Positions 35,365-44,347 are shown, counted from the first letter of the stretch. The stretch: DNA of 64,000 bases from Paraburkholderia phenoliruptrix (GCF_019511605.1 NZ_JAEUAV010000030.1:26696-90695); one strand, 5' to 3'. Translations and numbers: made by a program. Notes: generated from the letters alone by a model not told the origin.

Positions 35365-35381
35365 AGTTAGGAATCCTAACT
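35365..35381. promoter_or_regulatory. Perfect palindrome AGTTAGGA-A-TCCTAACT upstream of the outer-membrane gene
   Basis: 8-bp arms around a single base. A TATTAT element lies about 9 bp downstream and could be the -10, so the palindrome would overlap the core promoter of the gene at 35424. Likely operator for an unidentified regulator. Confidence 0.5.
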
Positions 35382-35423
35382 AATACTTATTATACAAATC
35401 GCGATAGAAGGCGGAGGTGTTTC

Positions 35424-36317
35424 ATGTTCACCAAAAAATCTCGATACCTGCTTGCGGTTGCGCTTGTGTCGTTCGGCCCCATGGCTCGCGCAACGGAAGG
35501 CGGTGGTTCTATCTATTCTCCGGGAGCGGAAAACTACACCTGTTGCGCGGTCCCCCCTCCTGGCCTCTATGGCCTTGCCTATGGCGAGTACTATACGGCG
35601 GATTCATTTCGGGGAAATGACGGCAAGGAGGTTCCGATACCCGGATTCGGTGTCCGGGCGACGGTTTTGGTTCCAAGGGTGGTTTGGATACCAAAGCAGC
35701 AGTTGCTCGGCGGCTCGATGGCGTTCCACGCATTGTTGCCGCTTGTCAATTTAAACGTCAAAGCCGCGGGCGCTAGCCAAACCAAAACGGGCATCGGCGA
35801 CGCAACCGTGGGAGCGGCGCTGGGCTGGCATCTTAGCCCAAACCTTCATACGTTGATCGGCATCGATGCCTTTATTCCCACTGGTTCATATAACAAAAAC
35901 GACCTAGCCAATATCGGACGCAACTATTGGGCGACTCAAGCTATCGTCGGCCTCTCTTACATTAATCCGCGAGGGTTCAATGGCGATCTCAAGATCATGT
36001 ACACGTTCAACTCGATTAATCGGGATACGAATTACAGATCGGGGCAGGAATTGATTATTGACTACACGGCAGGCTATGCAGTGGGTCATGGATGGATACT
36101 CGGAGTGGGCGGGTACCTTTATCAACAGACGACCGATGACAGACAAGGCGGAAACGTTGTGCTAAACAACCGAGGTAGGGCTTTGGCCATCGGGCCATCA
36201 ATTAAGTACGATAGCGGCAAGGGTTGGTTTGCAACGCTGAAGTACGAATTTGAAACTGATGTCAGGAATCGGACAGAAGGTCGCGCCCTCTGGTTGAAGG
36301 CCGTCGTTCCATTCTAA
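35424..36317 (+). CDS. Phenol-degradation (MetA/SphA-like) outer-membrane beta-barrel protein
   Basis: A 297-residue outer-membrane protein. Signal peptide to about MARA-TEGG, then the family's GAENYTCCAVPPPGLYGLAYGE start, GDATVGAALGWHLSPNLHT in the middle and a terminal VPF. PF13557-type proteins lie in gene clusters for phenol and other hydrophobic aromatics and are thought to take up such substrates. GGAGGTG precedes the ATG. AT-richer than the enzymes before it. Confidence 0.85.
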   Translation: MFTKKSRYLLAVALVSFGPMARATEGGGSIYSPGAENYTCCAVPPPGLYGLAYGEYYTADSFRGNDGKEVPIPGFGVRATVLVPRVVWIPKQQLLGGSMAFHALLPLVNLNVKAAGASQTKTGIGDATVGAALGWHLSPNLHTLIGIDAFIPTGSYNKNDLANIGRNYWATQAIVGLSYINPRGFNGDLKIMYTFNSINRDTNYRSGQELIIDYTAGYAVGHGWILGVGGYLYQQTTDDRQGGNVVLNNRGRALAIGPSIKYDSGKGWFATLKYEFETDVRNRTEGRALWLKAVVPF

Positions 36318-36376
36318 TTCTGAGTGGTGCCGAGGTGCAGCGACGAATAAAAAAACATTACCTTAGGTAACCTGAT

Positions 36377-37462
36377 ATGTCAGCAGTTTCATTCCGCACT
36401 CGCATCCCGTGCCTGGCAGGCGCGCTGCTGGGCACTGTCGTGATGTCTGCGCACGCGCAAAGCAGCGTGACACTGTATGGCATTGTGGATGCGGGACTTC
36501 TTTTCACGAGTAGGTCGGTCGATCGGTCCACTGGACAGAACACCGGCCATCAGCTGCAGATGATCTCTGGCGGGATGACGCCGTCGCTGTTTGGACTTCA
36601 GGGTACAGAGGATCTCGGCGGCGGCATGAAGACGATCTTCACGGTGGAAAGCGGCATCGATATCTCAAGCGGCGGACTTACCGATTCAAATGGCAACTTC
36701 TTCGGCCGCCAAGCTTGGGTTGGGATTTCAAGCGACTACGGTACGGTCAAGGCCGGTGTACAGCGTTCGCCGTTTGTCGATTCGCTGATTTCCACTGACG
36801 CGCGAAGCGTCTCCTATTTTGGCAGCGCGGTGCCGATCTATGTCGGCGGCTTGGCCGCGACCGGGGTCTACACTTCGAACTCGATTTCATTTTCGAGCCC
36901 GGTAATCGCGGGATTCCAAGGTAGCGCGATGCTCGCGCTCGGTGGCGCGGCTGGTGACTTCCAGGCCGGTCGCCAGTATTCGGCTAGCATCAACTACATG
37001 TATGGCCAGCTTCTCATCACCGCGGCTATGTACAGCGGCAACGCCGGAGGCACCGCCGCATCGACGCCGATCCCGAGCGTTGTGCCGTTTTCAGGCCGCA
37101 CGATTGGTGCCAGCTATCAATATGAAAAGCTCACGGTTAAGGCCGTGTACTTTAATCTCAAGATCGCGGGATCGTTTGACAAGCGCGTATGCAGTGGCGG
37201 CCTGAGGTATCAATTCACGCCGTTCGTGGATGCAGACGCGGGGGTCTGGTACGCCAGCGACGGAAACGACAAGGCTAACCATTCGATCCTTGCTGCAGCG
37301 GGATTGACATACAACCTGTCGAAGGCGACGTTGCTGTATTCGCAGGCCGGCTACGTGAACAATCACGGCAAGATGAATACCGGACTATCGGCCAACGGTG
37401 CCTTGTATGGCGTTACAGGCTCGACTTTCGGTGCCGCAGTGGGCATTCGCCATATCTTCTAG
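36377..37462 (+). CDS. Gram-negative general porin
   Basis: A 361-residue porin: signal peptide ending AHAQS, then SVTLYGIVDAGLLFTSR, GLQGTEDLGGGMKTIFTVESG, and VGIRHIF at the end with the terminal Phe. It follows the MetA-like barrel by 59 bp. A short palindrome (TTACC-TTA-GGTAA, 36358-36370) overlaps the ribosome-binding region and may affect translation or bind a regulator. Confidence 0.92.
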   Translation: MSAVSFRTRIPCLAGALLGTVVMSAHAQSSVTLYGIVDAGLLFTSRSVDRSTGQNTGHQLQMISGGMTPSLFGLQGTEDLGGGMKTIFTVESGIDISSGGLTDSNGNFFGRQAWVGISSDYGTVKAGVQRSPFVDSLISTDARSVSYFGSAVPIYVGGLAATGVYTSNSISFSSPVIAGFQGSAMLALGGAAGDFQAGRQYSASINYMYGQLLITAAMYSGNAGGTAASTPIPSVVPFSGRTIGASYQYEKLTVKAVYFNLKIAGSFDKRVCSGGLRYQFTPFVDADAGVWYASDGNDKANHSILAAAGLTYNLSKATLLYSQAGYVNNHGKMNTGLSANGALYGVTGSTFGAAVGIRHIF

Positions 37463-37588
37463 TCTCCCGAGGCAGGAGTTCGTGGTCAAAAGTCATGGCG
37501 GATCAAGAGCACTCAGTCTGCGTGGGGTAAATTCTGTCGCACCTTTGCGGTCAGGACCGTTGCACTAGGTACGTTGAAGGAGAGGCTG

Positions 37589-37825
37589 ATGGCTAGCGAG
37601 CAAAACTCGTTGCGTGCGATCGTTGAGGATTGGCTCGGTCCTGAGCCTGCGAAGCGTGTTCGGATTACGGAGTTCAGAAACGGACGGTCCAAAGACGAAT
37701 GCTATATATGCGTCGAGACACTAAGGGCGGGTAGTCCCATTACCCTCTTTTTCTTTCGTCATCGAGACGGTGCTTGGCGCATTTTCCCACCGGATCGGGA
37801 GCGTCCGGCAATGAGAGTCAATTGA
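37589..37825 (+). CDS. Small protein of unknown function (78 aa), paralogue of the one at 20546
   Basis: A 78-residue soluble protein. ATG 37589 has GGAGAGG 3 bases upstream; a TTG at 37574 is in frame but unlikely. It shares SLR-x-x-V-x-x-W, CVE-x-x-RA, LFFFR-x-x-DG-x-W and PP with the protein at 20546; the spacing is the same throughout. No family recognised. It lies between the porin and an AT-rich carrier gene. Confidence 0.7.
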   Translation: MASEQNSLRAIVEDWLGPEPAKRVRITEFRNGRSKDECYICVETLRAGSPITLFFFRHRDGAWRIFPPDRERPAMRVN

Positions 37826-37915
37826 AATGCAAAAAACGTTTAAAGTGCCATGCTTTAGGATGTAAGCCTACGGACACTTTGAGTGTTAAATTTTGATAAA
37901 AAAGAGGGGCGAAAA

Positions 37916-39229
37916 GTGAATGCGTATTTGGCTGCTGATCAATTGTACCAATCTGATTATGACCGTCGTTTGTTTGTGAAAATTTCCCGAAGAATAGTGC
38001 TGATTTTGTTTGTTTGTTATGTTATATCGTTTCTTGATCGTATCAATATCGGATTCGCGCAGTTGCAAATGAAGCGCGATTTGGGGTTCAGTGACGCGAT
38101 GTACGGCCTCGGAGCGTCGGTGTTTTATGTTGGATACGTACTCTTTGAGGTCCCCAGTAACATCTTGCTTGTGCGTTTCGGTGCACGGAAGACGTTTTCG
38201 CGAATCATGTTTTTATGGGGGCTGACGTCTGCCAGCATGGCGTTCGTTTCTCAGCCGGAGCACTTCTACGTGCTGCGCCTCTTGTTAGGTGTTTTTGAGG
38301 CCGGTTTTTTTCCGGGCATCGTTGTCTACCTCTCCTACTGGTTCCCGGGAAGCCGCCGTGCGACCGTCATGGCAGTCTTTTTTGCAGGCGTTGCCCTAGC
38401 TGGGGTACTTGGTGGTGTAGTTTCGGGATCCATAATGCATTACATGGATGGGATTATGGAATTATACGGTTGGCAGTGGATGTTTGTGCTGGAGGGCATC
38501 CCCGCTGTACTGCTCGCATTTGCCGTGCGGTTATCCTTGGTGGACAAGCCACACGATGCAAACTGGCTGACACAGGCGCAGAAGGATCGTGTAGCGGAAC
38601 TTTGTGAGGCCAAACAAAGTGAAGTACAAGTGCACGGCGTTCGCGGTGTAATGCGGGCGGTGCTCAACCCGTTTATATATATGTTTTCATTTGTCTATTT
38701 CTCGCTTTCCTGTGCGGCTCTTGCGTTAAATTTTTGGATACCGTTAATAATACGAGATTTCGGAATTAATGATGTCGTGTCCATTAGTCTTTGTAGTGCC
38801 ATCCCTAACGCGATTGGGGCGGTTGGCCTGCTTGTGATCGCTAATCTGTCTGATCGGACGGGAGAGAGGCGCGGATATTTCGGGTTGTGTACGACGGGCG
38901 GTGGTGCGGCGCTTTTTGCATTGACGCTTCATTCAAATAATTTTTACACGATGCTAGCGATTCTCTCTATCGCGACGCTCCTTATCTTTGCTGCACTTCC
39001 AATCTTCTGGGCAGTGTCGCCTGCCTACCTAACGGGCAGTGGAGAGGCTGTCGGCGTCGCTTTGGTCAGCAGCGTCGGCATGCTTAGTGGAATTGTGAGT
39101 CCATGGGCGATAGGACGCATTAGAACGAGCACTGGCAGTATGGACATTGCGCTCTACATCCTTTCCGGCATGCTTATGCTAAGTGGTATTGGTTTGGCAG
39201 CCATCGTCAAGAAAACGAAAAATCTATAG
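37916..39229 (+). CDS. MFS transporter, ACS family, AT-rich codon use
   Basis: A 437-residue carrier of about 12 segments. ISFLDRINIGFAQLQMKRDL and EVPSNILLVRFGARKTFSR are ACS-family motifs. Start GTG 37916 with GAGGGG 8 bases upstream; another GTG lies at 37883. Codon use is clearly more AT-rich than neighbouring genes (for example around 38670-38780), suggesting recent transfer. It is followed at once by an IS66 remnant. Substrate unknown, probably an organic or aromatic acid anion. Confidence 0.9.
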   Translation: MNAYLAADQLYQSDYDRRLFVKISRRIVLILFVCYVISFLDRINIGFAQLQMKRDLGFSDAMYGLGASVFYVGYVLFEVPSNILLVRFGARKTFSRIMFLWGLTSASMAFVSQPEHFYVLRLLLGVFEAGFFPGIVVYLSYWFPGSRRATVMAVFFAGVALAGVLGGVVSGSIMHYMDGIMELYGWQWMFVLEGIPAVLLAFAVRLSLVDKPHDANWLTQAQKDRVAELCEAKQSEVQVHGVRGVMRAVLNPFIYMFSFVYFSLSCAALALNFWIPLIIRDFGINDVVSISLCSAIPNAIGAVGLLVIANLSDRTGERRGYFGLCTTGGGAALFALTLHSNNFYTMLAILSIATLLIFAALPIFWAVSPAYLTGSGEAVGVALVSSVGMLSGIVSPWAIGRIRTSTGSMDIALYILSGMLMLSGIGLAAIVKKTKNL

Positions 39230-39239
39230 TCTGGGGAAA

Positions 39240-39827
39240 CGAAGGCACCTGGTCAACGACTCGTCTCCAAGAACTGCTCGAAGGCGTTCCGCACAATGGT
39301 CGTGGCGCAAGCGAACGATCCAACTCGTTCGATCGCGAATGTCGCGCAGGAGCGCGCTCTATAAAGTCGAAGAAGTAATCAGTGGCAAACCTCCCGAGTA
39401 GCGTCGCGCCTATCACCAGTTGCGCGCCAAGCCTTCGCTCGAGCAACTTCACACGTAGCTGAGCGATAGGCTTGCCACGCTCTCGCGGAAATCGGATACG
39501 AGCCGCGCATTCCTCGATGCGCTTAACCGCTGGGGGGCGCTGACGCGCTACTGCGATGACGGGCTACCCGAGATCGATAACCTGCCGGTTGAGCGCGCCC
39601 TGCGTGGCGTGGCCATCGGCCGGCGCAATTACCTCTTCGCGGGTGCCGATTCGGGTGGCAAACGTGCCGCCGCGATCTACAGCCTGATCGGCACAGTCAC
39701 GATGAACAATGTCGATTCCGAGGCATATCTGCGCTTCGTACTTGCCCGCATCGCTGATCACACCGTCAACCGCGTCGATCAGCTCATGCCATGGGTCGTG
39801 GCTGATCAACTACACAACTACAACTGA
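39240..39827 (+). pseudogene. IS66-family scar: TnpA head joined to TnpC tail
   Basis: About 39266-39361 reads SKAFRTMVVAQANDPTRSIA, the start of the IS66 TnpA (OrfA) protein. Near 39350 the sequence switches to the end of the IS66 TnpC transposase: ALYKVEEVISGKPPE, LSRKSDTSRAFLDALNRW, EIDNLPVERALRGVAIGRR and AAAIYSLIGTVTMN, ending at 39827. In-frame TAG codons at 39399 and 39456 break the TnpC part. The middle of the element (about 2 kb) is deleted. A hairpin follows near 39842-39862. Confidence 0.72.
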
Positions 39828-40024
39828 TCATCGAAGGTGTACAACGACGCCTCGTCGTTGTGTGGCATTGACGATCAAAGTAGGGGTTACACCAACAAGC
39901 TGACCGTCTGGTGGACAGCAAAATTACAGCGTGATAACTTGAGATTCAGGTGGTCGAGTAACGGAACTTCCTGAGGATTCAGATTTCTCGAAGATTCGTG
40001 AAAGATGACAGTACTCGTGGAGAT

Positions 40025-40813
40025 ATGATGAGGGATGCCACTATCCGGAGCTTCCTGCGCGGCCTCGAGGTCCTGAAGGCTCTGAACACGAATAACTATC
40101 TCACGGCCCTTGAACTGAGCCGGGTGTCGTCGTTACCAAGACCGACCGTCTACAGAGTGCTAGAAACCCTTATGAAGGCGGGCTATGTCGTTCGCGATGA
40201 GGTTACCGATGTCTACAGCCTGACCGAAAAGGTTACGCATCTGTCGTGCGGATATGGGTCGAGTGCCCATGTGATAGAACTTGCGAAGCCGCTGATCAAG
40301 GAATTCAGCGAGGGCATCTGTTGGCCTTCGTACCTTCACGTAGAGGAGGGGGGGGCCATGGTGACTCGGGCAATCTTCCGCTCTCCTCGTGCGCTGGGCT
40401 ATCCGCGAATCGGGAAGCGGCATTCATTGGTGGATAGTTCGCCGGGACGAGCTTATCTTGCGTCCTTGCCTGTTGATGAGCGGCAGCGTCGGATTCTTGC
40501 GTCCGTCGACGCTGCTCAGCCAGAGGGTCAGCGCGGGGATCTGAATCAGTTGAATGGCCTGATCCGCGACGTTACGTTGCTTGGCTGTGGATTTCGGGAT
40601 GGCGGCATTGTTCCCAGGACCTGCTCGATCTCGTTACCGATCCACGACGGAAACGATATAGCGGCCTACTGGACCATCGTCATGATGAGTTCCGTTCTCA
40701 CGGTAAACAAGGCGATCACAAACTACCTCGCCGACGCACAGGCGGTAGTGGGGAAAATTGAGCAGATGGTCGCCTCTCATGATAGTCCTTCATCCGCCGC
40801 TGAACTACATTGA
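40025..40813 (+). CDS. IclR family transcriptional regulator
   Basis: A 262-residue regulator: winged helix (FLRGLEVLKALNTNNYLTALELSRVSSLPRPTVYRVLETL with YVVRDEVTDVYSLTEK) and a C-terminal IclR effector domain (SSPGRAYLASLP, CSISLPIHDG). GGAG lies before ATG 40025. It resembles MhpR/PcaU-type activators of aromatic pathways. It is convergent with the second IclR gene and lies next to the IS66 scar. Its target is unclear; the Rieske/hpa operon or the carrier at 37916 are candidates. Confidence 0.88.
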   Translation: MMRDATIRSFLRGLEVLKALNTNNYLTALELSRVSSLPRPTVYRVLETLMKAGYVVRDEVTDVYSLTEKVTHLSCGYGSSAHVIELAKPLIKEFSEGICWPSYLHVEEGGAMVTRAIFRSPRALGYPRIGKRHSLVDSSPGRAYLASLPVDERQRRILASVDAAQPEGQRGDLNQLNGLIRDVTLLGCGFRDGGIVPRTCSISLPIHDGNDIAAYWTIVMMSSVLTVNKAITNYLADAQAVVGKIEQMVASHDSPSSAAELH

Positions 40814-40887
40814 GAGGATTGGGCTACATTGGCATTTGCTGCTGCCTGCGATTCCGATCGGACGTGGGCTTCCCTCTAAAAAATGTG

Positions 40888-40911
40888 GCCTTCCAAGGGG
40901 CGTTGGAAGGC
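40888..40911 (-). terminator. Terminator between convergent IclR genes
   Basis: Perfect 9-bp stem GCCTTCCAA / TTGGAAGGC with a 6-base loop. On the reverse strand CACATTTTTT follows, so it mainly terminates the IclR gene at 40953-41726. Confidence 0.7.
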
Positions 40912-40952
40912 TCGCAATAAGTGATCCGAGGAATGATAAAGCCCTCTTGGGG

Positions 40953-41726
40953 TCAGCGTTGCTCTTCAAAAAACTGATACCCCATCGTCCGTGAAAGATG
41001 AGCGGACTCCGATAGCAGCAGACTCGTGAAGCGCTCGAGGCGCTTTGCATCGAATCGGACGCTCGGCCCGTAGAGAGCTAAGGAGCCGGCGACGGTGCCG
41101 GACGCATCAAAGAAGGGTACGGCGACGCTGGTGGCGCCGTGGATTTGCTCATCCCGACTGATGGCGTATCCAAGCGCCTTGGCCTTGTCGAGTTCCTTGA
41201 CGAATGCGGCGATGTCTACGCCTGTATGCTGCGTCATTTGCCTCAGTTGACGGGGTTCCAGGGAAGAGTGAGCCAGGATGACCTTGCCGCTTGCGCCGAG
41301 GGAGATCCGATCCTGAAATCCGACGCCTCTGCGGAAACTGAGCGGTTGGGTACTCGGTACCTCCGCAATGCAGAGCCGATAGTCATCTTGCCTGACATAT
41401 AGTCCGACGGTCTCGTCGGTCACTTCCCGCAATCTGCGCATCATCGGCATTGCCGCTGCTGCCGGATCTTTGCTCGATGACCAGACATGAGCCAGCCGCG
41501 CCACGGACGATCCTAGCCGGAACTTCTGGGGATCTCCCGAGGACACCAGGAATCCGTTCACCTCCAGCGTATGGAGCAATCGATAGAGCGTGGGGCGGCT
41601 TAAGTCGACGCGTTTGAGCAATTCGGCAGGTGACAGTTCGAAGTCGGCTGGGGTGAATGCTAGGAGTATTTCGAGCGCTCGTCCGACCGCTCGGACGCTA
41701 TCATTGCCTTTTTCCGTATCTGCCAT
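40953..41726 (-). CDS. IclR family regulator, probable controller of the Rieske/hpa operon
   Basis: A 257-residue regulator starting MADTEKGNDSVRAVGRALEI (ATG 41726, GGAAAGGAA upstream). The winged helix is DLSRPTLYRLLHTLEVNGFLV; the effector domain includes GLYVRQDDYRLCIAEV and SLGASGKVILA. A GTCCG-N5-CGGAT palindrome lies about 55 bp before its start, and perfect GTCCG-N5-CGGAC copies occur twice before the dioxygenase operon at 43306. This links it to that operon and suggests autoregulation. Confidence 0.88.
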   Translation of the reverse strand: MADTEKGNDSVRAVGRALEILLAFTPADFELSPAELLKRVDLSRPTLYRLLHTLEVNGFLVSSGDPQKFRLGSSVARLAHVWSSSKDPAAAAMPMMRRLREVTDETVGLYVRQDDYRLCIAEVPSTQPLSFRRGVGFQDRISLGASGKVILAHSSLEPRQLRQMTQHTGVDIAAFVKELDKAKALGYAISRDEQIHGATSVAVPFFDASGTVAGSLALYGPSVRFDAKRLERFTSLLLSESAHLSRTMGYQFFEEQR

Positions 41727-41778
41727 TGAGTTCCTTTCCCGCCTCCATAGACGCTCCCGGCGTGTGCCAGGTCCGGGT

Positions 41779-41793
41779 GTCCGCTGGGCGGAT
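41779..41793. promoter_or_regulatory. Candidate IclR operator GTCCG-N5-CGGAT
   Basis: One mismatch from the GTCCG-N5-CGGAC palindromes upstream of the gene at 43306. It is upstream of the reverse-strand iclR gene, at the position of its promoter. Confidence 0.5.
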
Positions 41794-42008
41794 TCTACAG
41801 ACCAAAATGACGAGGCGCATCGCTTGATGGCCGTTGCGGTGCGAACAGCCTGACGCGAAACGAACCCGCGACGTTGTCGCGTCAGCAAACAACACTGCGA
41901 AGTAGGGCACCAATAGAACGGGTAAACATCAGTTGGAATACATGAATTGCCGGTTCTCTGGTCCCTTGTTTGCGGAAGTGCTGTTGGAAAGCTCTTGTCG
42001 AGACACTG

Positions 42009-42953
42009 TCACATTAACCGTGGCGGGTCGAACGCAGCCGTGTTGGCCTTGATCCATGACCGCAGCGTTGTAGGAGGGCGCTGAAGCAACATGCCGAGAG
42101 AGTTCGATGTGCATACTGCCAATTCGTGCAGTTGTTCAAACCGGTAGAACTGCAGATAGTAGTCCGCTCCTTTCGCGCCGAAGATTTGATTGTAACGGGG
42201 GCCTACTATATTTAGCCAGCGTTCAACGCTGTCGTCGTAAGCGATTGGAGAATGCAGCACATCGCTTAGCATTTCGGCAACCTGTCTGAACGTGAGGATG
42301 TCCTGTCCGCTCTCCACATTGAAGTGCTGGCCGACATAGCGGCGATCCCCGCTGAGAATGATGCGCGCGGCGGCCTCGCCCACGTCCTCCGGGTCAACCC
42401 AAGCCACACGGCGCTCATAGGGCATCAGCAGGGTCGCATATTGGCGGATAGGGCCGCTCCAGCGCACCAGATCGTCCATCAGATACGCGCTCATGTTGAG
42501 ATACGTGACGGGCAGGCCGCTGGCGTCGAGGATCGAGCGTGCTAAAAAGTGCTGGGTGGCGGTGCCGCCGCCAAAGTTTCGAAGCTCAGGGGTGAGATTG
42601 TCCAGTGTGACATTCGGCAAATTGCCGAGGATCCGTACGATGAGTCGCAATTGCTTCGATTGACGAGCGCAGTTGACCAGATTGGTCATTGCCCGATCCT
42701 CGTCAAGAAAATCCGGTGTTACGACGAAGACCTCCGTGACACCAGAGAATGCGGCGGCTAGCGATTCAGGATCAAGATAGTCAGCCGTAACTAACTCCGC
42801 GTTTGGGAACAGCCTCGCGAGCGCCCCCTTGCTGACCTCGCTGCGCGTCGCGAGCCGAAGCAACGTCTGAGGCGACCGATAGTTGATCCAACGTGCAACG
42901 GGCAAGCTAAGGTGCCCGCTCGCACCGAATATGAGAACGCGATTGGCTGTCAT
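42009..42953 (-). CDS. NmrA-like NAD(P)-binding protein
   Basis: A 314-residue atypical SDR with GASGHLSLPVARWI at the N-terminus (Rossmann GxxGxx) and the NmrA/HSCARG layout (LVNCARQSKQLRLIVRI, PVTYLNMSAYLMDDL, GQDILTFRQVAEMLSDVL). Members act as redox sensors or as isoflavone/quinone-type reductases. It is divergent from the dioxygenase reductase gene, 350 bp away. A role as diol dehydrogenase for the dioxygenase is conceivable but not supported by family knowledge. Confidence 0.8.
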   Translation of the reverse strand: MTANRVLIFGASGHLSLPVARWINYRSPQTLLRLATRSEVSKGALARLFPNAELVTADYLDPESLAAAFSGVTEVFVVTPDFLDEDRAMTNLVNCARQSKQLRLIVRILGNLPNVTLDNLTPELRNFGGGTATQHFLARSILDASGLPVTYLNMSAYLMDDLVRWSGPIRQYATLLMPYERRVAWVDPEDVGEAAARIILSGDRRYVGQHFNVESGQDILTFRQVAEMLSDVLHSPIAYDDSVERWLNIVGPRYNQIFGAKGADYYLQFYRFEQLHELAVCTSNSLGMLLQRPPTTLRSWIKANTAAFDPPRLM

Positions 42954-43186
42954 GGGGTTCCTTTATGGACTCTGAGCAATCTGGACTTTTGACCGGATCA
43001 GGCAACTTGGCACGGCGCAACCCAAGGTCCAACGTTTTGCGAGCGATTCATCACTGCCAGATCGGCGGCCCGCAGTGAACCTCGTAAATTGAAGGGTGTC
43101 TGGCTGCTGATGACATCGCACATGTGGATTGGTACTCAGATGATTCTATGTTTGAGGCGTTAAAGATCGTGATGAACGATCGAAGT

Positions 43187-43272
43187 GTCCGAGGTGCGGA
43201 CAATGACGGGTCCGGTCGCTGATGAATGGACGGGGTTGATTATTATTCGAAACGTCGGTCCGTAGAGCGGAC
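43187..43272. promoter_or_regulatory. Two GTCCG-N5-CGGACAATG palindromes before the Rieske operon
   Basis: GTCCG-AGGTG-CGGAC at 43187-43201 and GTCCG-TAGAG-CGGAC at 43258-43272, each followed by AATG. Centres are 71 bp apart, about seven helical turns, so two bound dimers would face the same side. A GTCCG half-site lies between them (43210). Probable binding sites for the IclR protein encoded at 40953-41726. Confidence 0.6.
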
Positions 43273-43305
43273 AATGCCTTTGCCCTTCACGTTGCTGGCC
43301 TCAAT

Positions 43306-44322
43306 ATGTCGAACACAATCCCCGTCAAGCTCGTCTTCTCAGACGGCCAAACCAATACGCTTCAACTCGAAGAAGGGACGAGCATCTTGACTGGCGCCCG
43401 TGATCGCGGGCTTTCTCTGCTAGTGGACTGTGAGCAAGGTAACTGCGGGACCTGCCAAGCGCAGGTATCTCACGGCATGCTCGAGATGGAGGAGTTTAGT
43501 CCTTATGTGCTTTCAGAAGCCGAGTGCGCTAACGGAGTCGTGTTGGTGTGCAGGGCAAAGGCGACGCAACCCGCTACCATTGAACTTCCCTATTGCGCGG
43601 ACGATGCGCTCGCCGCTTCCGATGCGGGCTGCGCGGCAGTCGTCGAAAGGATCGAGCCTGTAGCGGAGGACACGATCGCATTGACGCTGGTAACAGAAGG
43701 TGCTGTTTCTTTTCTGCCGGGCCAGTACGTCAACATCACGGTCCCTGATGGTTCCTTCGAGCGGTCCTTTTCGATGGCAAACCCGCCGGGCTCCCAGCGG
43801 CTTGAGTTTTACGTCGCATTGCGTCCTGATGGACGCTTTTCCCACTGGTTGACTTCCGAGGCTCGCGCAGGAGAGAGCGTCAGTCTCAGTGCACCACGCG
43901 GCACCTTCTATCTGCGGGGCGATGCTCGCCCGAAGGTCATGGTTGCAGGGGGGACGGGGCTGGCGCCCTTTCTGTCGATGCTCGCGCAACTTGCCCAAGA
44001 AGAGCGCCCGGAGATCCGCTCAGCAGCGCTCACGTTGTTCGTCGGGGCGCGTCATGAGCGCCAGCTGTTCGAAATCGAACGGATAGAACAATTCAAGGAT
44101 CGGCTGCCCGGTCTTCAAATCCACGTGTCGTGCGACGAGATCAGCCCGGGTTCGTCTCACCGAAGGGGGCGTGTGACGCAACTCCTGGAGGCCCTGTCGA
44201 TTGACCAGTCCTCCTCGATTTATGTCTGCGGACCGCCGCCCATGGTAGACGCCGTTAGAGCCATTCTGAAGGACAAGCAAATTCCCGCCCGGCAACTCTA
44301 TGCCGAGAAATTCATAGGCTAG
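43306..44322 (+). CDS. Oxygenase reductase, BenC/AntC type ([2Fe-2S], FAD, NAD)
   Basis: A 338-residue electron-transfer protein: N-terminal plant-type ferredoxin (CEQGNCGTCQ plus a later Cys in VLVCRA), FAD site ERSFSMANPP, NAD site GGTGLAPFLSML, and YVCGPPPMVDAV. Length and order match class IB dioxygenase reductases (BenC, AntC). It reduces the Rieske oxygenase encoded directly downstream; no separate ferredoxin gene is needed. First gene of a long operon through 53703. Confidence 0.92.
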   Translation: MSNTIPVKLVFSDGQTNTLQLEEGTSILTGARDRGLSLLVDCEQGNCGTCQAQVSHGMLEMEEFSPYVLSEAECANGVVLVCRAKATQPATIELPYCADDALAASDAGCAAVVERIEPVAEDTIALTLVTEGAVSFLPGQYVNITVPDGSFERSFSMANPPGSQRLEFYVALRPDGRFSHWLTSEARAGESVSLSAPRGTFYLRGDARPKVMVAGGTGLAPFLSMLAQLAQEERPEIRSAALTLFVGARHERQLFEIERIEQFKDRLPGLQIHVSCDEISPGSSHRRGRVTQLLEALSIDQSSSIYVCGPPPMVDAVRAILKDKQIPARQLYAEKFIG

Positions 44323-44347
44323 CAGTGACTTACGAGGAAACAGACAC

